Origin: Allacma fusca
Taxonomy: Eukaryota > Arthropoda > Collembola > Symphypleona > Sminthuridae
Length of the DNA stretch: 64,000 nucleotides
Direction: 5' to 3'
Assembly: GCA_947179485.1 (NCBI GenBank)
Contig: OX359250.1
Coordinates: 39,152,783 to 39,216,782 of the forward strand
How positions within the stretch are numbered: position 1 is the first letter of the stretch; each line of letters starts with the position of its first letter. This document shows positions 21,913 to 33,025 of the stretch, in pieces. The notes under the pieces are model-generated. The model did no database searches, was not told the origin of the DNA, and saw only the letters and a program-made list of their open reading frames with translations. Made by a program: the position numbers and the translations under genes.

Positions 21913-23720
21913 TTAAGTGTTGTTAGAAGTGGATGAAGTTGAAGATGACAAAGACTCCAGTCGACCAATAGGGGTATTTGGAGTTGACAAACTCAAAGTG
22001 GAGCTGGAGGAGCTCCAATCCGTCACATTAAATTGGAGACTATAACGCTGCTGATGGCGCTGTGAATAGTCCGTATCCAAATCTAATCCGAGATCTAAAA
22101 TATTGCTAGGATGTCGAGGTAACGTTAAACTGTGACGGAAACAGTCCCTGGCTGAATACGGTGGTAGATCCCCATGGGCATTAAAAAAGGGAGAGATCAC
22201 CATACTTTTATTTGGGCACAAGGACGCTGGCATATTCTCCGTTGTGGTTTTCTCAGTACCAGACGATTTGTGACTATGTTTATGTTTATGACCCTTAATT
22301 GCTGGCGAGTCGACAGCAGACTTGTGGAGAGAGCTTGGGCCGGCAACTGGTTCCCTTTTGGAAGTATTCAAGTTTTCTAATTTACTACTTTCAGTCGGAT
22401 TCGACGAGCATGATGTGTCGGATGAATCTCGAACAGAAACAGGCTCCGGTGTCACTGACGCTTCACCATCAACACCATGTGACACTTCCCGACACTCCAC
22501 TCTTTTTTGAGATTGTACAGTCTGACTAACACGAGGACTTGGCTCATGACTCTGATTGATGTTTTCATTCGTGAGGATTATTGTCGTATTGACTGCGGCT
22601 GGATTGAAGGCATTCGAAGTATTCATAGTCATGTAGCTTGTCATCGGAGCTTGCATCAAGCAGTTAGATGTAGTCGCTATTGCTTCTTCATACGGTGGTG
22701 GAGCCTCTCCTCTCGGCGGAAAATACGACGAAGGTGGCTTCCATGATGCCAAATAGTGCGGCGGAAAGAAATTATTCATCCCAGGTCTCTCAAAGTAACA
22801 GTCATTTGAAAAATCAAGGCTTCGAGTATCATCGCATTCGTCACACATCTGGGCCGAGTGGCAAGCTTCCGCAGAATTTATTCGACCTGTATTAACGCAC
22901 ATACACACACACACACACTTTGTCAATAATTGTCAACAGCTAATTACATAAAAACCATATATTTGACATTGTCACTCCCGCAAACTTTACACCAACAGGT
23001 CGTTTTCTACACTCTGCCATCTCAACAACACTAAATATCCAAACATCCAGAATCTACATTCCCCTACAATTATTAATCCCAAAATCTTCCCACAACATTA
23101 CATCCTGAATCATCAAAATCCACCCATACCTTGAATATGCCTTTGTCGTAGCCTGTAGACCAAAAACGATAGTAAAGCCAATGACAGCATAGAGCAAACA
23201 GATGCAATGACAATTTTTGGAACCACTTCCGCTATGTCCACCGGCCCGAAGGGTCCTCCTGTCGGACCCCCGTTCCCTTTCCCCCCATTAATCGTGTCAT
23301 CCAAGCATATGAACTCACAACAGGAATTCCCCACACGGAATGATTTGCATTCCTACACACCATCACAATAATTCCAATATTAGCACTCCTTCAACTATTT
23401 CGCACGCAATGAACACAATTCAAATAGGACAAGCAAAAAAAACAACTCAACCACACTTTAAAATATTATTCCTTAATTCCTGGAATCCAACTGACCTGTG
23501 GTGGGGAGCAAAGTACTGCTTTGCACCAAATCGGTAGTCCCTCCTTGTCGCAGACACACAATGTGCACTCATCTGGACCCGGGACATAATGAACGCCTTG
23601 GGGGATACTCCGTCCATGAAGATCAATGCATTCCTTGCCATTATTCACCGGTTTAATTCCCGGCTGAGTAAAGGTAGTGCTCACATTTGCAGGGAACGAA
23701 GGGAACGGAAACACAGACAT
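21913..23720 (-). CDS. DGCR2/IDD-like single-pass receptor, C-terminal exons
   Basis: Three exons join in phase: 23720-23496, 23352-23130, 22886-21913, giving 473 residues. Exon A holds a von Willebrand factor C module (ECIDLHGRSIPQG; CTLCVCDKEGLPIWC). Exon B completes it (SFRVGNSCCEFICLDD), adds a Gly-rich linker and one transmembrane helix (KIVIASVCSMLSLALLSFLV) followed by basic residues. Exon C is a long cytoplasmic tail with an APPPYEEA motif, a likely WW-domain ligand, and Ser/Thr-rich low complexity. DGCR2/IDD has LDL-receptor-A, C-type lectin, VWC, TM and tail. The first modules are not in this window, so ATG 23720 is probably internal and upstream exons lie above 23.7 kb. Intron 2 carries a (CA)n tract at its 3' end. 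Confidence 0.78.
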
Positions 23721-25006
23721 GATTTCAATAATTTTATTCAGATTTTTAAATCACTTTCTATTTAGAACCCCGTCGTCAAAGCTCCCGACTGTCAATTTCC
23801 CTACATCTTAAACCAGCTCAGTCCTCTCCAACTGACCGCTCCAACATCTATGGGCTTCATTTCCTTCCTAACCACAAAAATGTTTCACTCACTAAACTCT
23901 CCTTAAAATTATACTAGAAATTTGGTTTCACAAATGAAACCCAATTTCACCTTCCCCAAAAATAGCCCAACACATTGTTTCAAATGAGAGCGCTCAGGCA
24001 GAGTCTCTCTCACCCACACTCAGGAGCTGCCTACTCTAAATCTGTCTTTCTCAGCTTCTTCTGTATATAGCGAGCCATGTGCATTTCACATTCTGAGGGC
24101 AGGAAGGGCCCTGCTTCTAAAGCCTTTAAAAACCATAGAGGCCAATGTTTTACTCTAGGGTGGGCCATCTCCCGTTGAAATGTATCCAGTACTAAAATAT
24201 GGTGCACGTTCAATGTGGGGTGTACACGTACCCTAAGTTCAGAGCAGAGTTCCTTATAGGAATATCCTTCCCTGATAACTGCAGTGTATTTTTATTTCGA
24301 GGGTAACGCAAACCCTCGGGTCTTCCCTGACATATTTAAGCGGCAAGGGTAATAAATAATTAAATTATTTTCACTAAATTATAATTTCCCTCATTTTTAT
24401 CCTATTTAAAATTTTAATGCCCCCCATTTGTACCAAATTTTATTGAGGATTTCCAAAAATTTGTTTAATTAACCGGAGTCATTGATGTAGCCAAAACTTC
24501 AGACAAAGTCAGATATTTTGAAACCCCTCAAAATCTCCAGATGTTTTCACATAAATCGTGATCATCCTCTGCTCCACATTCCTGACTAGAGCTTCCTTCG
24601 GGTTTCTAAAATCCCGAAGTTCCGTCTTCGGAAACGGAAAATTTTCGGGGCATTTTTCTCGTTCTGTTTAATTGAATTGGAACAAGACCGGAACATGCGC
24701 ACTTGAACCGACGATATTGGGAATGGGACGGTTCAGAGCATCGGTATGGAAAATGTCACACATCCTTTATTATTAAAGAGCACTTTCTGTCCGTTTATTT
24801 AAAGTTTCGCGCGATCTTAATTCAATGGCCTTACAAACGCCCAAAAGGTGGCATGCCAATCACTCCTTATTATTAACGAGCACTACCAGTCCGTTTATTT
24901 AAAGCGCTACTCTTAATATAATCGTGCACGATTTAGGCATACAAGTCTCTACGACAGGGCTTGATTCGTAAGCCATTTGGCTTTAAATTTCTGTAATCAA
25001 TACCAC
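23721..25006. other. Intron or intergenic, with a direct repeat pair
   Basis: No gene is supported. TCCTTATTATTAA, GAGCACT and GTCCGTTTATTTAAAG recur at 24769-24808 and 24861-24903, an imperfect direct repeat about 90 bp apart. If the DGCR2-like gene has more 5' exons, this is intron. Confidence 0.55.
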
Positions 25007-25173
25007 CAGGGGTGGATTTACGGGGTGGCCCACCCTGGCCCGGCCATGTTGAAATTCTAGGGCCAGGGTAAAAAACAAGATGAATAAGGCCCTCAGATTA
25101 CATGTGTAAAGGCTCACAACTCTATTTTGAGGGTTAGGGCCAGGGTAAAAATTATTTTATTAATTCACCCCTG
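25007..25173. mobile_element. Short hAT MITE
   Basis: The tips CAGGGGTG and CACCCCTG flank 167 bp. The flanks AATACCAC and ACTACCAC agree at 7 of 8 bases, as expected of an aged 8-bp duplication. Confidence 0.7.
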
Positions 25174-25197
25174 ACTACCACATTTTCAAGTAGTTGT

Positions 25198-25225
25198 CCC
25201 TGTGAAGCACAGGGCTTTTACTAGT
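25198..25225 (+). mobile_element. Helitron 3' terminus (hairpin plus CTAGT)
   Basis: CCCTGTG-AAG-CACAGGG forms a perfect 7-bp stem, then CTTTTA and CTAG|T. A palindrome 5-12 nt before CTRR with a T beyond is the defining Helitron 3' end. The body of this non-autonomous element must lie to the left and may include the hAT MITE. Its 5' end was not found. Confidence 0.65.
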
Positions 25226-27216
25226 AATTTATGTCATCTGAACGCGGAATTATTCTGTTCCATTCCGATCCGGTGCGGTTTCTGTGCGCTTGCGTTCAAC
25301 AAAAATGGAAAAACGAAAGCATATGCAGAACAAAGTAACTTACAATTACAGTTTACAGTATATTGTAATAAAGGTTGTTGTGAAGGCTATATCATGTATA
25401 TATCGTGCTACGGAACGGGATCGGGACAGAAAAATTAGTATATTCCGGAAGGAAACACAAACTGTGATGGAAACAAAACCTTAAGTGTTTGTTCCGAAAG
25501 ATTTAAACTAAAACGTTCCGATGTCCCGACATTCGGAACGGAATCGGGAATATTGTGTGTAGGTCCACGGAATTTAAAATATATTAAGTATAAATGAGGG
25601 CCAAAACTATCTTTGCGAAATGTGTGCGGGAATAATGGGAAAATTTTAATCATGTAAATAAATCCCGTCTGCAATTCTGGTCCAAGCTTCTGTGACTGCA
25701 AAAATAGACCTGAGCCAATAAAAAGTATTTAAATAGAATTGTACGGTTTTCCGCAGCATTGGAAGAGTAACTATTTTTGACAACATATTACTCATGTAAA
25801 ATCGGCCAGGGGACCACTAAGGTTTTCGGGCCCAAGGACATCCGTGCACTTGTTGTATGTACATTGTACAGTGTGTGTATTTATGTTTATACTTTTACAC
25901 ATGACCCTTCTTCGTGCTATCCTTCGTTCGTTCGTTCCGTGGCTGTCCATGCAGAATCAGAATCCACTCCAAAGAACTTTTATATGGTGAAGGCTCTGAT
26001 ATACATCTACATTATCAGAAGCTTTATCACTTATTCTTAACTTACTGGTCTGTAAGCGGAACATGGGGTCTGGTGATCTGGTGTACATATTTTGTATGGA
26101 GTATCCCATTACCCCCAGCCCTTCCTAACTATACTACAGCATTCTCATGTAATACTAATGAAGGGCCCCGGCGGGTTATTATATCTCCAAATCCCAGTCA
26201 GATTTGTAAACAGCCCCTTCATAGGAAGCCCTAGCTTTCGAGACTGTATCCTAAAGATGATCTCGGATAAGCCATAGCCAGAGCCACAGTGAGTGAGAAA
26301 TTCGTGACGCTTCGGCGTCTCTCTCTTCCTCACAATTTTGCCTACTTTCTCTATATACCTCTTAAAGGGAAGGTGCTAATTACCTTTAATTGTGCAAATC
26401 AGGAAGTATCTCCACTTATATTTCAAAATAAGTCCTATATTCAAACATCCACAGCCTACTTTCATTGTCAGTAGAACAATGATGCGATGAGCTGTTTCAC
26501 ATGGGATGAGAAGGAGCTATACTCCAAATTAATATTATTAACCACCTAACCGTTTAATCGACCCTGTGTTGAAGCACAGATGAGCTCTCTCAAGTTGACT
26601 GGCCTTGCGAAAAGGATTTAGCTATACTTGTAATTATACGTACGTGCCTTATTCTAAGCTCATTTGGGTCTCTTTCGGTTTAAATGAACGCACAAATCAA
26701 GTACAAGTTTTAATTGATTCTCCCTTCCTATTTTTAATTCTTTTACCGTGTGAAGGCTGGAACCAAAATGGTCTTCAAGCCCTTACTCTTAGTAAGGAGG
26801 CATTACCAATTCTGCAAATCAAGACCTTTGTATAGAATTACTGCCATAAGGTACACTACTAAATAATAGATATTCCAACATTTTGTAGGGAGTAGGGACC
26901 TTCATATTATCCCAAGCATGTATTTTATGTACAACAACATTATTGGCCAATCCATGGTTATTTGCACAGTACATACTGTATGGGTACATAAAGAAAGAAA
27001 TCGATATTGTAAGAACTACTGGGCATTCAATTGATTCAATTCGTTTGTTTTTCATAACTTTCTCCAAGCTTATAGAGCGTAACATCATGTTTAAGACAGA
27101 TGACTTTATTCTTCAACCAAACACAGATTTATTTGTATGTATGTATATACGTATAAACACTGGGCCTAGATTTTGGGTACAGAATTAGACACTGATTGAT
27201 AATATCTGCAGGGTCT
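25226..27216. other. 2-kb intergenic, nothing recognised
   Basis: Only short chance frames occur on either strand. A decayed Helitron-like hairpin word (CCCTGTGTTGAAGCACAG) lies near 26562. Confidence 0.6.
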
Positions 27217-27636
27217 TTAAACACTGGCACCAATATTTCCGCAACAGTATCTATTTTTATTTCCAGAGGATTGATTCTGTTTGCAACAAGGGTCATCTTC
27301 GTTTTCGCCAGGGTTCATATTTGTATTGAAGCCACGGTAAACGTCATTGTATTGGAGGACTTTACTGAAATCCAGTCCTCCCTCGGAGGCATTTGTGCAA
27401 CGGTCACTGGATCGAGGCTGATTTTTATTACTCCCTTCTCCATTGTCATTGTCATAATTGACACTGGAACAACATGAGGCTTTGATGGTTTCTTGCCAAT
27501 TCAGTGGTTTGGGTCCGAAAGGGTTATTGTTGTAGGTTTCACAGTATGCGTCACAGTAGTCGGGATTACACAATCCAAATGGTCTCGCATCACAGTAACA
27601 TGTCTTACCATCTACGTTAGCTCGAGGGCACTGATC
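27217..27636 (-). CDS. Terminal exon of a Cys/Asn-rich protein of the cluster
   Basis: An acceptor (TGTATCTTCAG) precedes 139 codons and a stop. The peptide is rich in Cys and Asn: CYCDARPFGLCNPDYC, ASCCSSVN, DDPCC and YCCGN near the end. It contains VLQYNDVYRGFN, resembling FLYQDVYQGFN in the adjacent upstream gene. The frame runs on past 27636, but that part lies largely in a hAT element and is not coding. The 5' partner exon is not identified. It may be a last exon of the Asn/Gln-rich gene by an alternative donor, or of a separate paralogue. Function is unknown. Confidence 0.55.
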   Translation of the reverse strand, partial: DQCPRANVDGKTCYCDARPFGLCNPDYCDAYCETYNNNPFGPKPLNWQETIKASCCSSVNYDNDNGEGSNKNQPRSSDRCTNASEGGLDFSKVLQYNDVYRGFNTNMNPGENEDDPCCKQNQSSGNKNRYCCGNIGASV

Positions 27637-27708
27637 CTGAAGATACATAATAATAGACACTACATGAATATCTATAGATTGAGATCCCTCCTTGATAACA
27701 GTCCCAAT

Positions 27709-28379
27709 TAGAGCATCTCGGGCGGTTAAAATTTGTGGGTAAGAAGTGGGTAAAAAGCCCGGCCCCCCGGGCTTCGGGCGGGTACAGGTAAAATTTATTA
27801 TGCTTGACGGGTTACGGGCGGGTACGGTCTTTTCAATGCGGTTAAAAAAGACCGTGAAAAAATGCATTTATGTTGCTTGCAGGATCAGGGGTTGTATGTA
27901 AAAGTATATTTACTTAAATATGTACATGGAACGCTTTTTAAACGTTTGTAATTTTACCTTTAAAACAAAGCCTTAACATTCAATGTCAACGAATTATAGT
28001 ACAGGGAATAGCCGGAAAGTTTGGAAAACATTTAAACATACATATACTGGTTGACTATAGATTTCGGTAAATTATGTGAGTGCAGAAATTAATGAGTGCA
28101 GAAATATTTTAGCAGGCAATCGCGCCAAGGAGAGACATCAACTCTGGCCAAACATAACTGTAAGAATTCTTACCAATTTCCATCAAAAAAAGGCGAAAAT
28201 GAAAAATTGAATAGGAAAATTGTTCTGGGTCTATAGCTATGGATTTAGAAGTTGAACTGGTATTAGCGGGCGGTCTACGGGCTTTTTAAATTTTACGGGC
28301 CGGGCCGGGCTTTATAGTTGAACTTTAATTTCAGGCCAGGCGGGCACGGGCCTAAAATATTCCACGGGGTGATGCTCTA
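27709..28379. mobile_element. hAT-like element between exons of the Cys-rich cluster
   Basis: The tips TAGAGCATC and GATGCTCTA define 671 bp. The flanks GTCCCAAT (27701-27708) and CTCCCAAT (28380-28387) agree at 7 of 8. The subterminal sequence is made of CGGGCGGG/CCCGGCC words. It is non-coding and lies 72 bp upstream of the acceptor at 27637. Confidence 0.82.
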
Positions 28380-28545
28380 CTCCCAATACAGTGAACCTTC
28401 AAAATACCCTTGCTAGCATACATGATTTTAATTTTTAAATTACTACTGCCGTGCCCTTTCCTACTTTTTGTATTTTTTGTGCTGTCTCTGAGATCTTATC
28501 TACACCTAGCGGGATAAATATACTCGGTAATGACGAAACTGTCTC

Positions 28546-30054
28546 CTATGAAAATCGCAACTGTTTTTGACTGGACGGTGTTTTCGAAGGAGTTCGGCTT
28601 GGCGAGGATTTTGGCCATTTGACATTCGCTAGAGGACGTCCCACTAGGATTGGATTTGGGATAAGAATGTGTTCGGGGCAAAAAGACTCAGTTCCATTGT
28701 TGCAAGGATTTGAACTCTGAGTATCACACATTTCTGGAAATTGTTCGTTGAATCCTTGATATACATCCTGGTATAGAAATTGGTAGGCTTGTTTCGAATT
28801 GTTTTGATTAAGATTGAGCTTCTCCTTTAATGCATTCGCTTCTTCGTGTAAAAATTCATTGAAACCTGTATAAATTTTGTTGCAATCTATCCTGCATTTT
28901 TTGGGCACAATCTTTGCTTTCTGACCACGCCGACCCGTAGTTTTCTTCGCAGAACCTCTGCGGGCATTTGGATCATTGACAATGCAGTTCATATTCCCAC
29001 CAGGAAACTGTGCTGACCACATGTTGTTGGGCTGTGCCTGGTAAGCTATTGGGAAGTTTTGCAGGTACATCCCAGCTTGTGCACAACTGTTTTGTTTGGA
29101 AACAGTATTTTTGGGAAGCATCATGGACTGGGTTTGTGATGGAAACCCATTCGTTCTTTGGTTGACATTATTTGAAAACATTCCTTGAGGTTTAAAAAAG
29201 CTCGTTGGGTTGTTCATGCTATTTGAACTCTGGTTCGTAAATCCAGGAAACCCAGTACTGTAGGGTGATCCGTTGGTATTATTGACCTGTTGGTTAAATC
29301 CTGGAGGCTCAGTATTGCAGCGCATATCGCTGCTATTATTGACCTGCTGGTTAAAATTAAATCCTGGAGGCCGAATGCAACGCATGGGATTGGTGTTGTT
29401 GTTTGACTGTTGGTTACTAAATCCTGGAGATCCATTGCAATGCATGGGGTTGGTGTTGTTATTTGACGGCTGGTTACTAAAGCTTCGAAATCCATTACAA
29501 CGCATGGCGTTGTTGTTGTAATTCGATTGCTGGTTACTAAACCCTGGAAACCCATTGCAACGCATGGCGTTGTTGTTCAATTGCTGGTTACTAAATGTCA
29601 CCATGTTAGAACGCATCATGCTGTTGTTGCTATTCACAGGTCCCTGTTTAGACAGTCCGCAGCTTTGATTGTCCATACTTGTCTGATTGAAGTTAGTTGC
29701 ATTGTTAATTTGATTGCGTGATAGTGACATTGGAAGTATTTGCAATGGAAAATTATTGACTGGATTAATCCCTAACCCTGCACCTGCAGGTGCATTACAA
29801 TGTGTTACGGGGCTCATGTTATTGGCTTGTTGCTGCTGGTAAGGTATAGAAAACCGTTGCTTGACCGTTCCTGCTTGGTTGAAGCTACTCCCAGGACTGA
29901 GTGTGTTGGGAATCGTGTTTTGGTTCATCTGTTGGAACTGTTGTGGGCCTTGAGGGCTCATGCAACGCCTTTGTCCTGTTCCAGGAGTAATCACCAGAGG
30001 TAAATGAATTCCAGGCATTCCAGCTCCTTGCTCAGACAGGCTGGTTTCTTGTCC
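28546..30054 (-). CDS. Asn/Gln-rich repeat protein with basic C-terminal region
   Basis: One long open frame, 490 residues from ATG 30018. An acceptor-like CAAAATCCTTAG ends at 30055 in frame, so the first exon may lie upstream. The N-terminal two thirds are low complexity. About six repeats of roughly 22 residues occupy 29280-29610, each with GFSNQQSNNN-type spacing and an MRCNG core. The C-terminal third is different: a basic patch (KKTTGRRGQKAKIVPKK), two copies of a YxGFN motif (NKIYTGFNEF; DVYQGFNEQF), a coiled-coil-like HEEANALKEKLNL, and an Ser/Pro/Thr tail with SPSRTPSKTPSS. Asn/Gln-rich runs suggest disorder or condensate behaviour. I do not recognise the family. Confidence 0.7.
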   Translation of the reverse strand, partial: GQETSLSEQGAGMPGIHLPLVITPGTGQRRCMSPQGPQQFQQMNQNTIPNTLSPGSSFNQAGTVKQRFSIPYQQQQANNMSPVTHCNAPAGAGLGINPVNNFPLQILPMSLSRNQINNATNFNQTSMDNQSCGLSKQGPVNSNNSMMRSNMVTFSNQQLNNNAMRCNGFPGFSNQQSNYNNNAMRCNGFRSFSNQPSNNNTNPMHCNGSPGFSNQQSNNNTNPMRCIRPPGFNFNQQVNNSSDMRCNTEPPGFNQQVNNTNGSPYSTGFPGFTNQSSNSMNNPTSFFKPQGMFSNNVNQRTNGFPSQTQSMMLPKNTVSKQNSCAQAGMYLQNFPIAYQAQPNNMWSAQFPGGNMNCIVNDPNARRGSAKKTTGRRGQKAKIVPKKCRIDCNKIYTGFNEFLHEEANALKEKLNLNQNNSKQAYQFLYQDVYQGFNEQFPEMCDTQSSNPCNNGTESFCPEHILIPNPILVGRPLANVKWPKSSPSRTPSKTPSSQKQLRFS

Positions 30055-30055
30055 C

Positions 30056-31532
30056 TAAGGATTTTGAGTCAACTAATGACTGTGTACACAACTTACACAG
30101 GGTAATGTGTGTAAGGAATTTGTTGAAATTGATTTTGTTTCATGCTAACAATTTTTAGCAGGAAATACGTTGCTGGTCTGCTGGCGATCAATACTACTTA
30201 AAACTACTAATCCAGCCAAATCTGAATCAATTATTAATCTCAGAAACCTACTTCCTTGAAGGAGTCTAACAGGCCTAAACCTACAACCTCAACTTACAAT
30301 ACATTCGGCTAAATTGGAATCCTTTCCCAACCATAATACAATTGAGGCATCGACTATTAGTAACGGGTCATCTATAATAATGTTTTATCCCCATTTTGAC
30401 TATTTATGGATAAAATGGATAGCGTAGCCTTCCCGAACACACTAGATAATACTAAGTACGATAAATGTGACCTTGGGACCTATTATCAGCACGATTTAAC
30501 TATGATCAGCAAATTTATTGAAATCATGGTACATACCACAAGAGACCCTTTGAGCTTATATTAAAGAACCAAACAATATTCTTCCCCTGAGTACATAATG
30601 AAATGAGTAATGAGAATAATTTCCGTACCTGTTTACAGCAGTACATGATTGATTTGGAGAACGCTTTGCCTTTAGGTAAATGGTGCAAATTTTCTGTTTG
30701 GGAACTAGAAATGAAACTGAGGGCAGTGATTTGTTTCCTTAAGTTGCTTAGTTAGTGCTTAGTTCTTGCGTATACGTTAGTGAGGTATAAGTGAATTATT
30801 TCTAAATAATAGAATCCTTCTGGTTTGCTTTGTGCTGTCAGTGTAGTGCCTATTGCACAGAGTTGCTATTACGTGCTTAGCTCTTGTTGACTGATGGGGT
30901 AACTGAAGGATTGACCTGAACGGGAAAAAAATCGATATTTAACTTCAACCTATGAATTGAATCCAATCAGACTGGATGTTTAAAATAATAATAAAATTAT
31001 AAACAAGGAAGAAACTCCAGAATAGGTAATAAATAATATATAAAAGATATTACAAAAGTTTTGTTACCAAGTTTTTTCCAAGTTGCGATTAGTTACCAAA
31101 TCTTGTCGCCAAGGTAGCTCATCGAAATATTTAATTGAACCCAAAGTGTGGGACATACAGTTGACGAAATATTGACAATCGGCGCCAACCACCCCAGAAT
31201 AATAAGCAGCTATTGTTTGTGATTTGAGAGAATTGAGAGATGTCAGATGTGTGTACTGTAAAAGTATTCCACATTAAAATTGTTTACCAAAATCAAATAT
31301 TTCATGACATGGAATTATTATTACTACTTAATTTTTCATCTGTATGAAAACAAGTTTTTATTGAATTTACGAATAATTTCAGGTACTTTGAATCTACGAT
31401 TTTAATAACTGGCACTCATTTAGAATTTGGTCGACAAAAGAGGCTTCAAGCTACTACCTGGAGTAGGTCATCCGCCTTGGTTGACAGCCATTGTGCTAAT
31501 TTCCACCTCAGCCATTGCCACTACAGGCATCG
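30056..31532. other. Spacer in the Cys-rich cluster
   Basis: AT-rich with no supported coding. It should contain the 5' region of the Asn/Gln-rich gene and the 3' UTR of the next gene. Confidence 0.55.
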
Positions 31533-32510
31533 TTAGGTGCAACAGTTGTTGGTGATTCTACTCAATACGTTCTCAAAGACTGCATTACCGCATTGGCCAT
31601 TACATCCGCACGGGCTACAGGAATCACAATCGTTACAAGGACATGGAGCACTACAACAACGAGCAGGGCAGCAACAACGAGGCGGGCAGCAACAGCACGG
31701 TACTTTGTCCGCACAACAACGAAGTCGCTTTGGAACGCAGGACGGTGACGGAGCACACCCGCAACACTTCGGGGATGGGAAACATCTGGATCTCCCGGAG
31801 AGTGGACATGGACACAAGGGAATGCTCCACCTTCGACAGCAATTTGTTCCAACACCGCAACAATTCGTACCCGTGGGATTGCGGACGGAGCAGCGGGGCT
31901 TAGTACGACATTCATCGGGATAGAACCCGTCACAATTCCTCTTGTAGAATCTGGGACATAAAGGACTCCTTGTTTTGCAACCCGGTGGGCACCAGGGTGG
32001 TTTCACAGGGCTGGGGGAGTCAAATCTGGTAGTGTACACAGGAGCCCCATGTCGGGCGTTCCAGAAGGGATCATCGTATCGTGGGGCCCAACTGCATTGA
32101 TAGCACCTGGTATTGAAGTACAAATGATCTTTTCTCCCCATGAAAGATTGATCACACCATCCTGGACTGCAGGAGCGGGGGATTCTGGACCTGGGCTGGT
32201 TGCAACATTTCGAGTCCGAGCAACTCTAAATAATTGAAGGATCAAAAATGTAGAATTTTTTCAAGAATCTGAGTCATTTTAATGCTGAACATACCGAACG
32301 ACAACAAGTGCAAGGCTTGCAGCCGCATTTGTTGCAGCAACCACATGAACATCCTCCACACGGGCATTGGTTACACCCTCCACATGGGCCACACTGGTTA
32401 CAGCCTCCACATGGGCCACACTGGTTACAACCTCCACAAGGTCCACACTGGTTACAGCCTCCACAAGGGCCACACTGGTTACAACCTCCACAAGGGCCCT
32501 GACAAGACAT
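31533..32510 (-). CDS. Cys-rich protein with CGGCNQCGP repeats (Mst(3)CGP-like)
   Basis: Two exons join in phase 0: 32510-32295 and 32225-31533, with a 69-bp GT-AG intron, giving 302 residues. Exon 1 starts MSCQGPCGG and carries five tandem 9-residue units of CGGCNQCGP (27-bp DNA repeat), then [17 protein letters not shown]. Exon 2 has a less repetitive middle ([20 protein letters not shown]) and dense Cys pairs at the end ([15 protein letters not shown]). Cys-Gly-Pro tandem repeats are the hallmark of the Drosophila Mst(3)CGP proteins of the sperm tail. Similarity here is of composition only. Other Cys-rich structural proteins are possible. Overlapping frames on the other strand mirror this gene and are not real. 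Confidence 0.75.
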
Positions 32511-32939
32511 AATTTAATCCAGTTTTGAAGGAGGAATTTCGGTTCAAAATAAATTTAAAGGTTAAGTAAGATATAGGTTAGTTAAAGACTTTTTAATTTT
32601 GATAAATGTTTCTCGTTGCAGTAATCAAAGAAAAATTTTGTCAGGATTGCGGGTGTATTCTAATTTTGGTGGGAGTAGCTACTACAGAATTATAGCATGA
32701 TGGTAGAGATTTAGAGATTTAGACAGGTACGTTATGCGTACATCGACGTTGTAAGGTCTATGATGGAATTTTAAAAATTCGAATGCATGCTGCCAATAAA
32801 GTGCCGATTCTCAATCGTGCATTTTAATCCTAATCAAATTTTTTCAAGGTGCGTAAAAATGTTCTTGTTTATTGAGAAGATTTTAGTAAGTAACCATGCC
32901 ATGCTATTCAACTACAATTTATTGGCTTACTTATTTCAA
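32511..32939. other. Upstream of the CGGCNQ gene
   Basis: No coding. The promoter of the minus-strand Cys-rich gene should lie here. I cannot point to a core element. Confidence 0.5.
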
Positions 32940-33025
32940 ACTAGCATTCAAGCCATCCACCAAGGTGGATGGGAAAACTGGGATTGCAATAATTTGTAAT
33001 TTATACAAAATATTAAACTTGACAT

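Noticed and set aside
27637..27867. N-terminal extension of the Cys/Asn-rich exon
   Set aside because: Most of it is the end of the hAT element at 27709-28379, and an acceptor at 27637 explains the exon start.
31537..31923. Plus-strand Gln/His-rich frames opposite the CGGCNQ gene
   Set aside because: Same reason: composition is the complement of Cys codons, with no sensible start or splice context.
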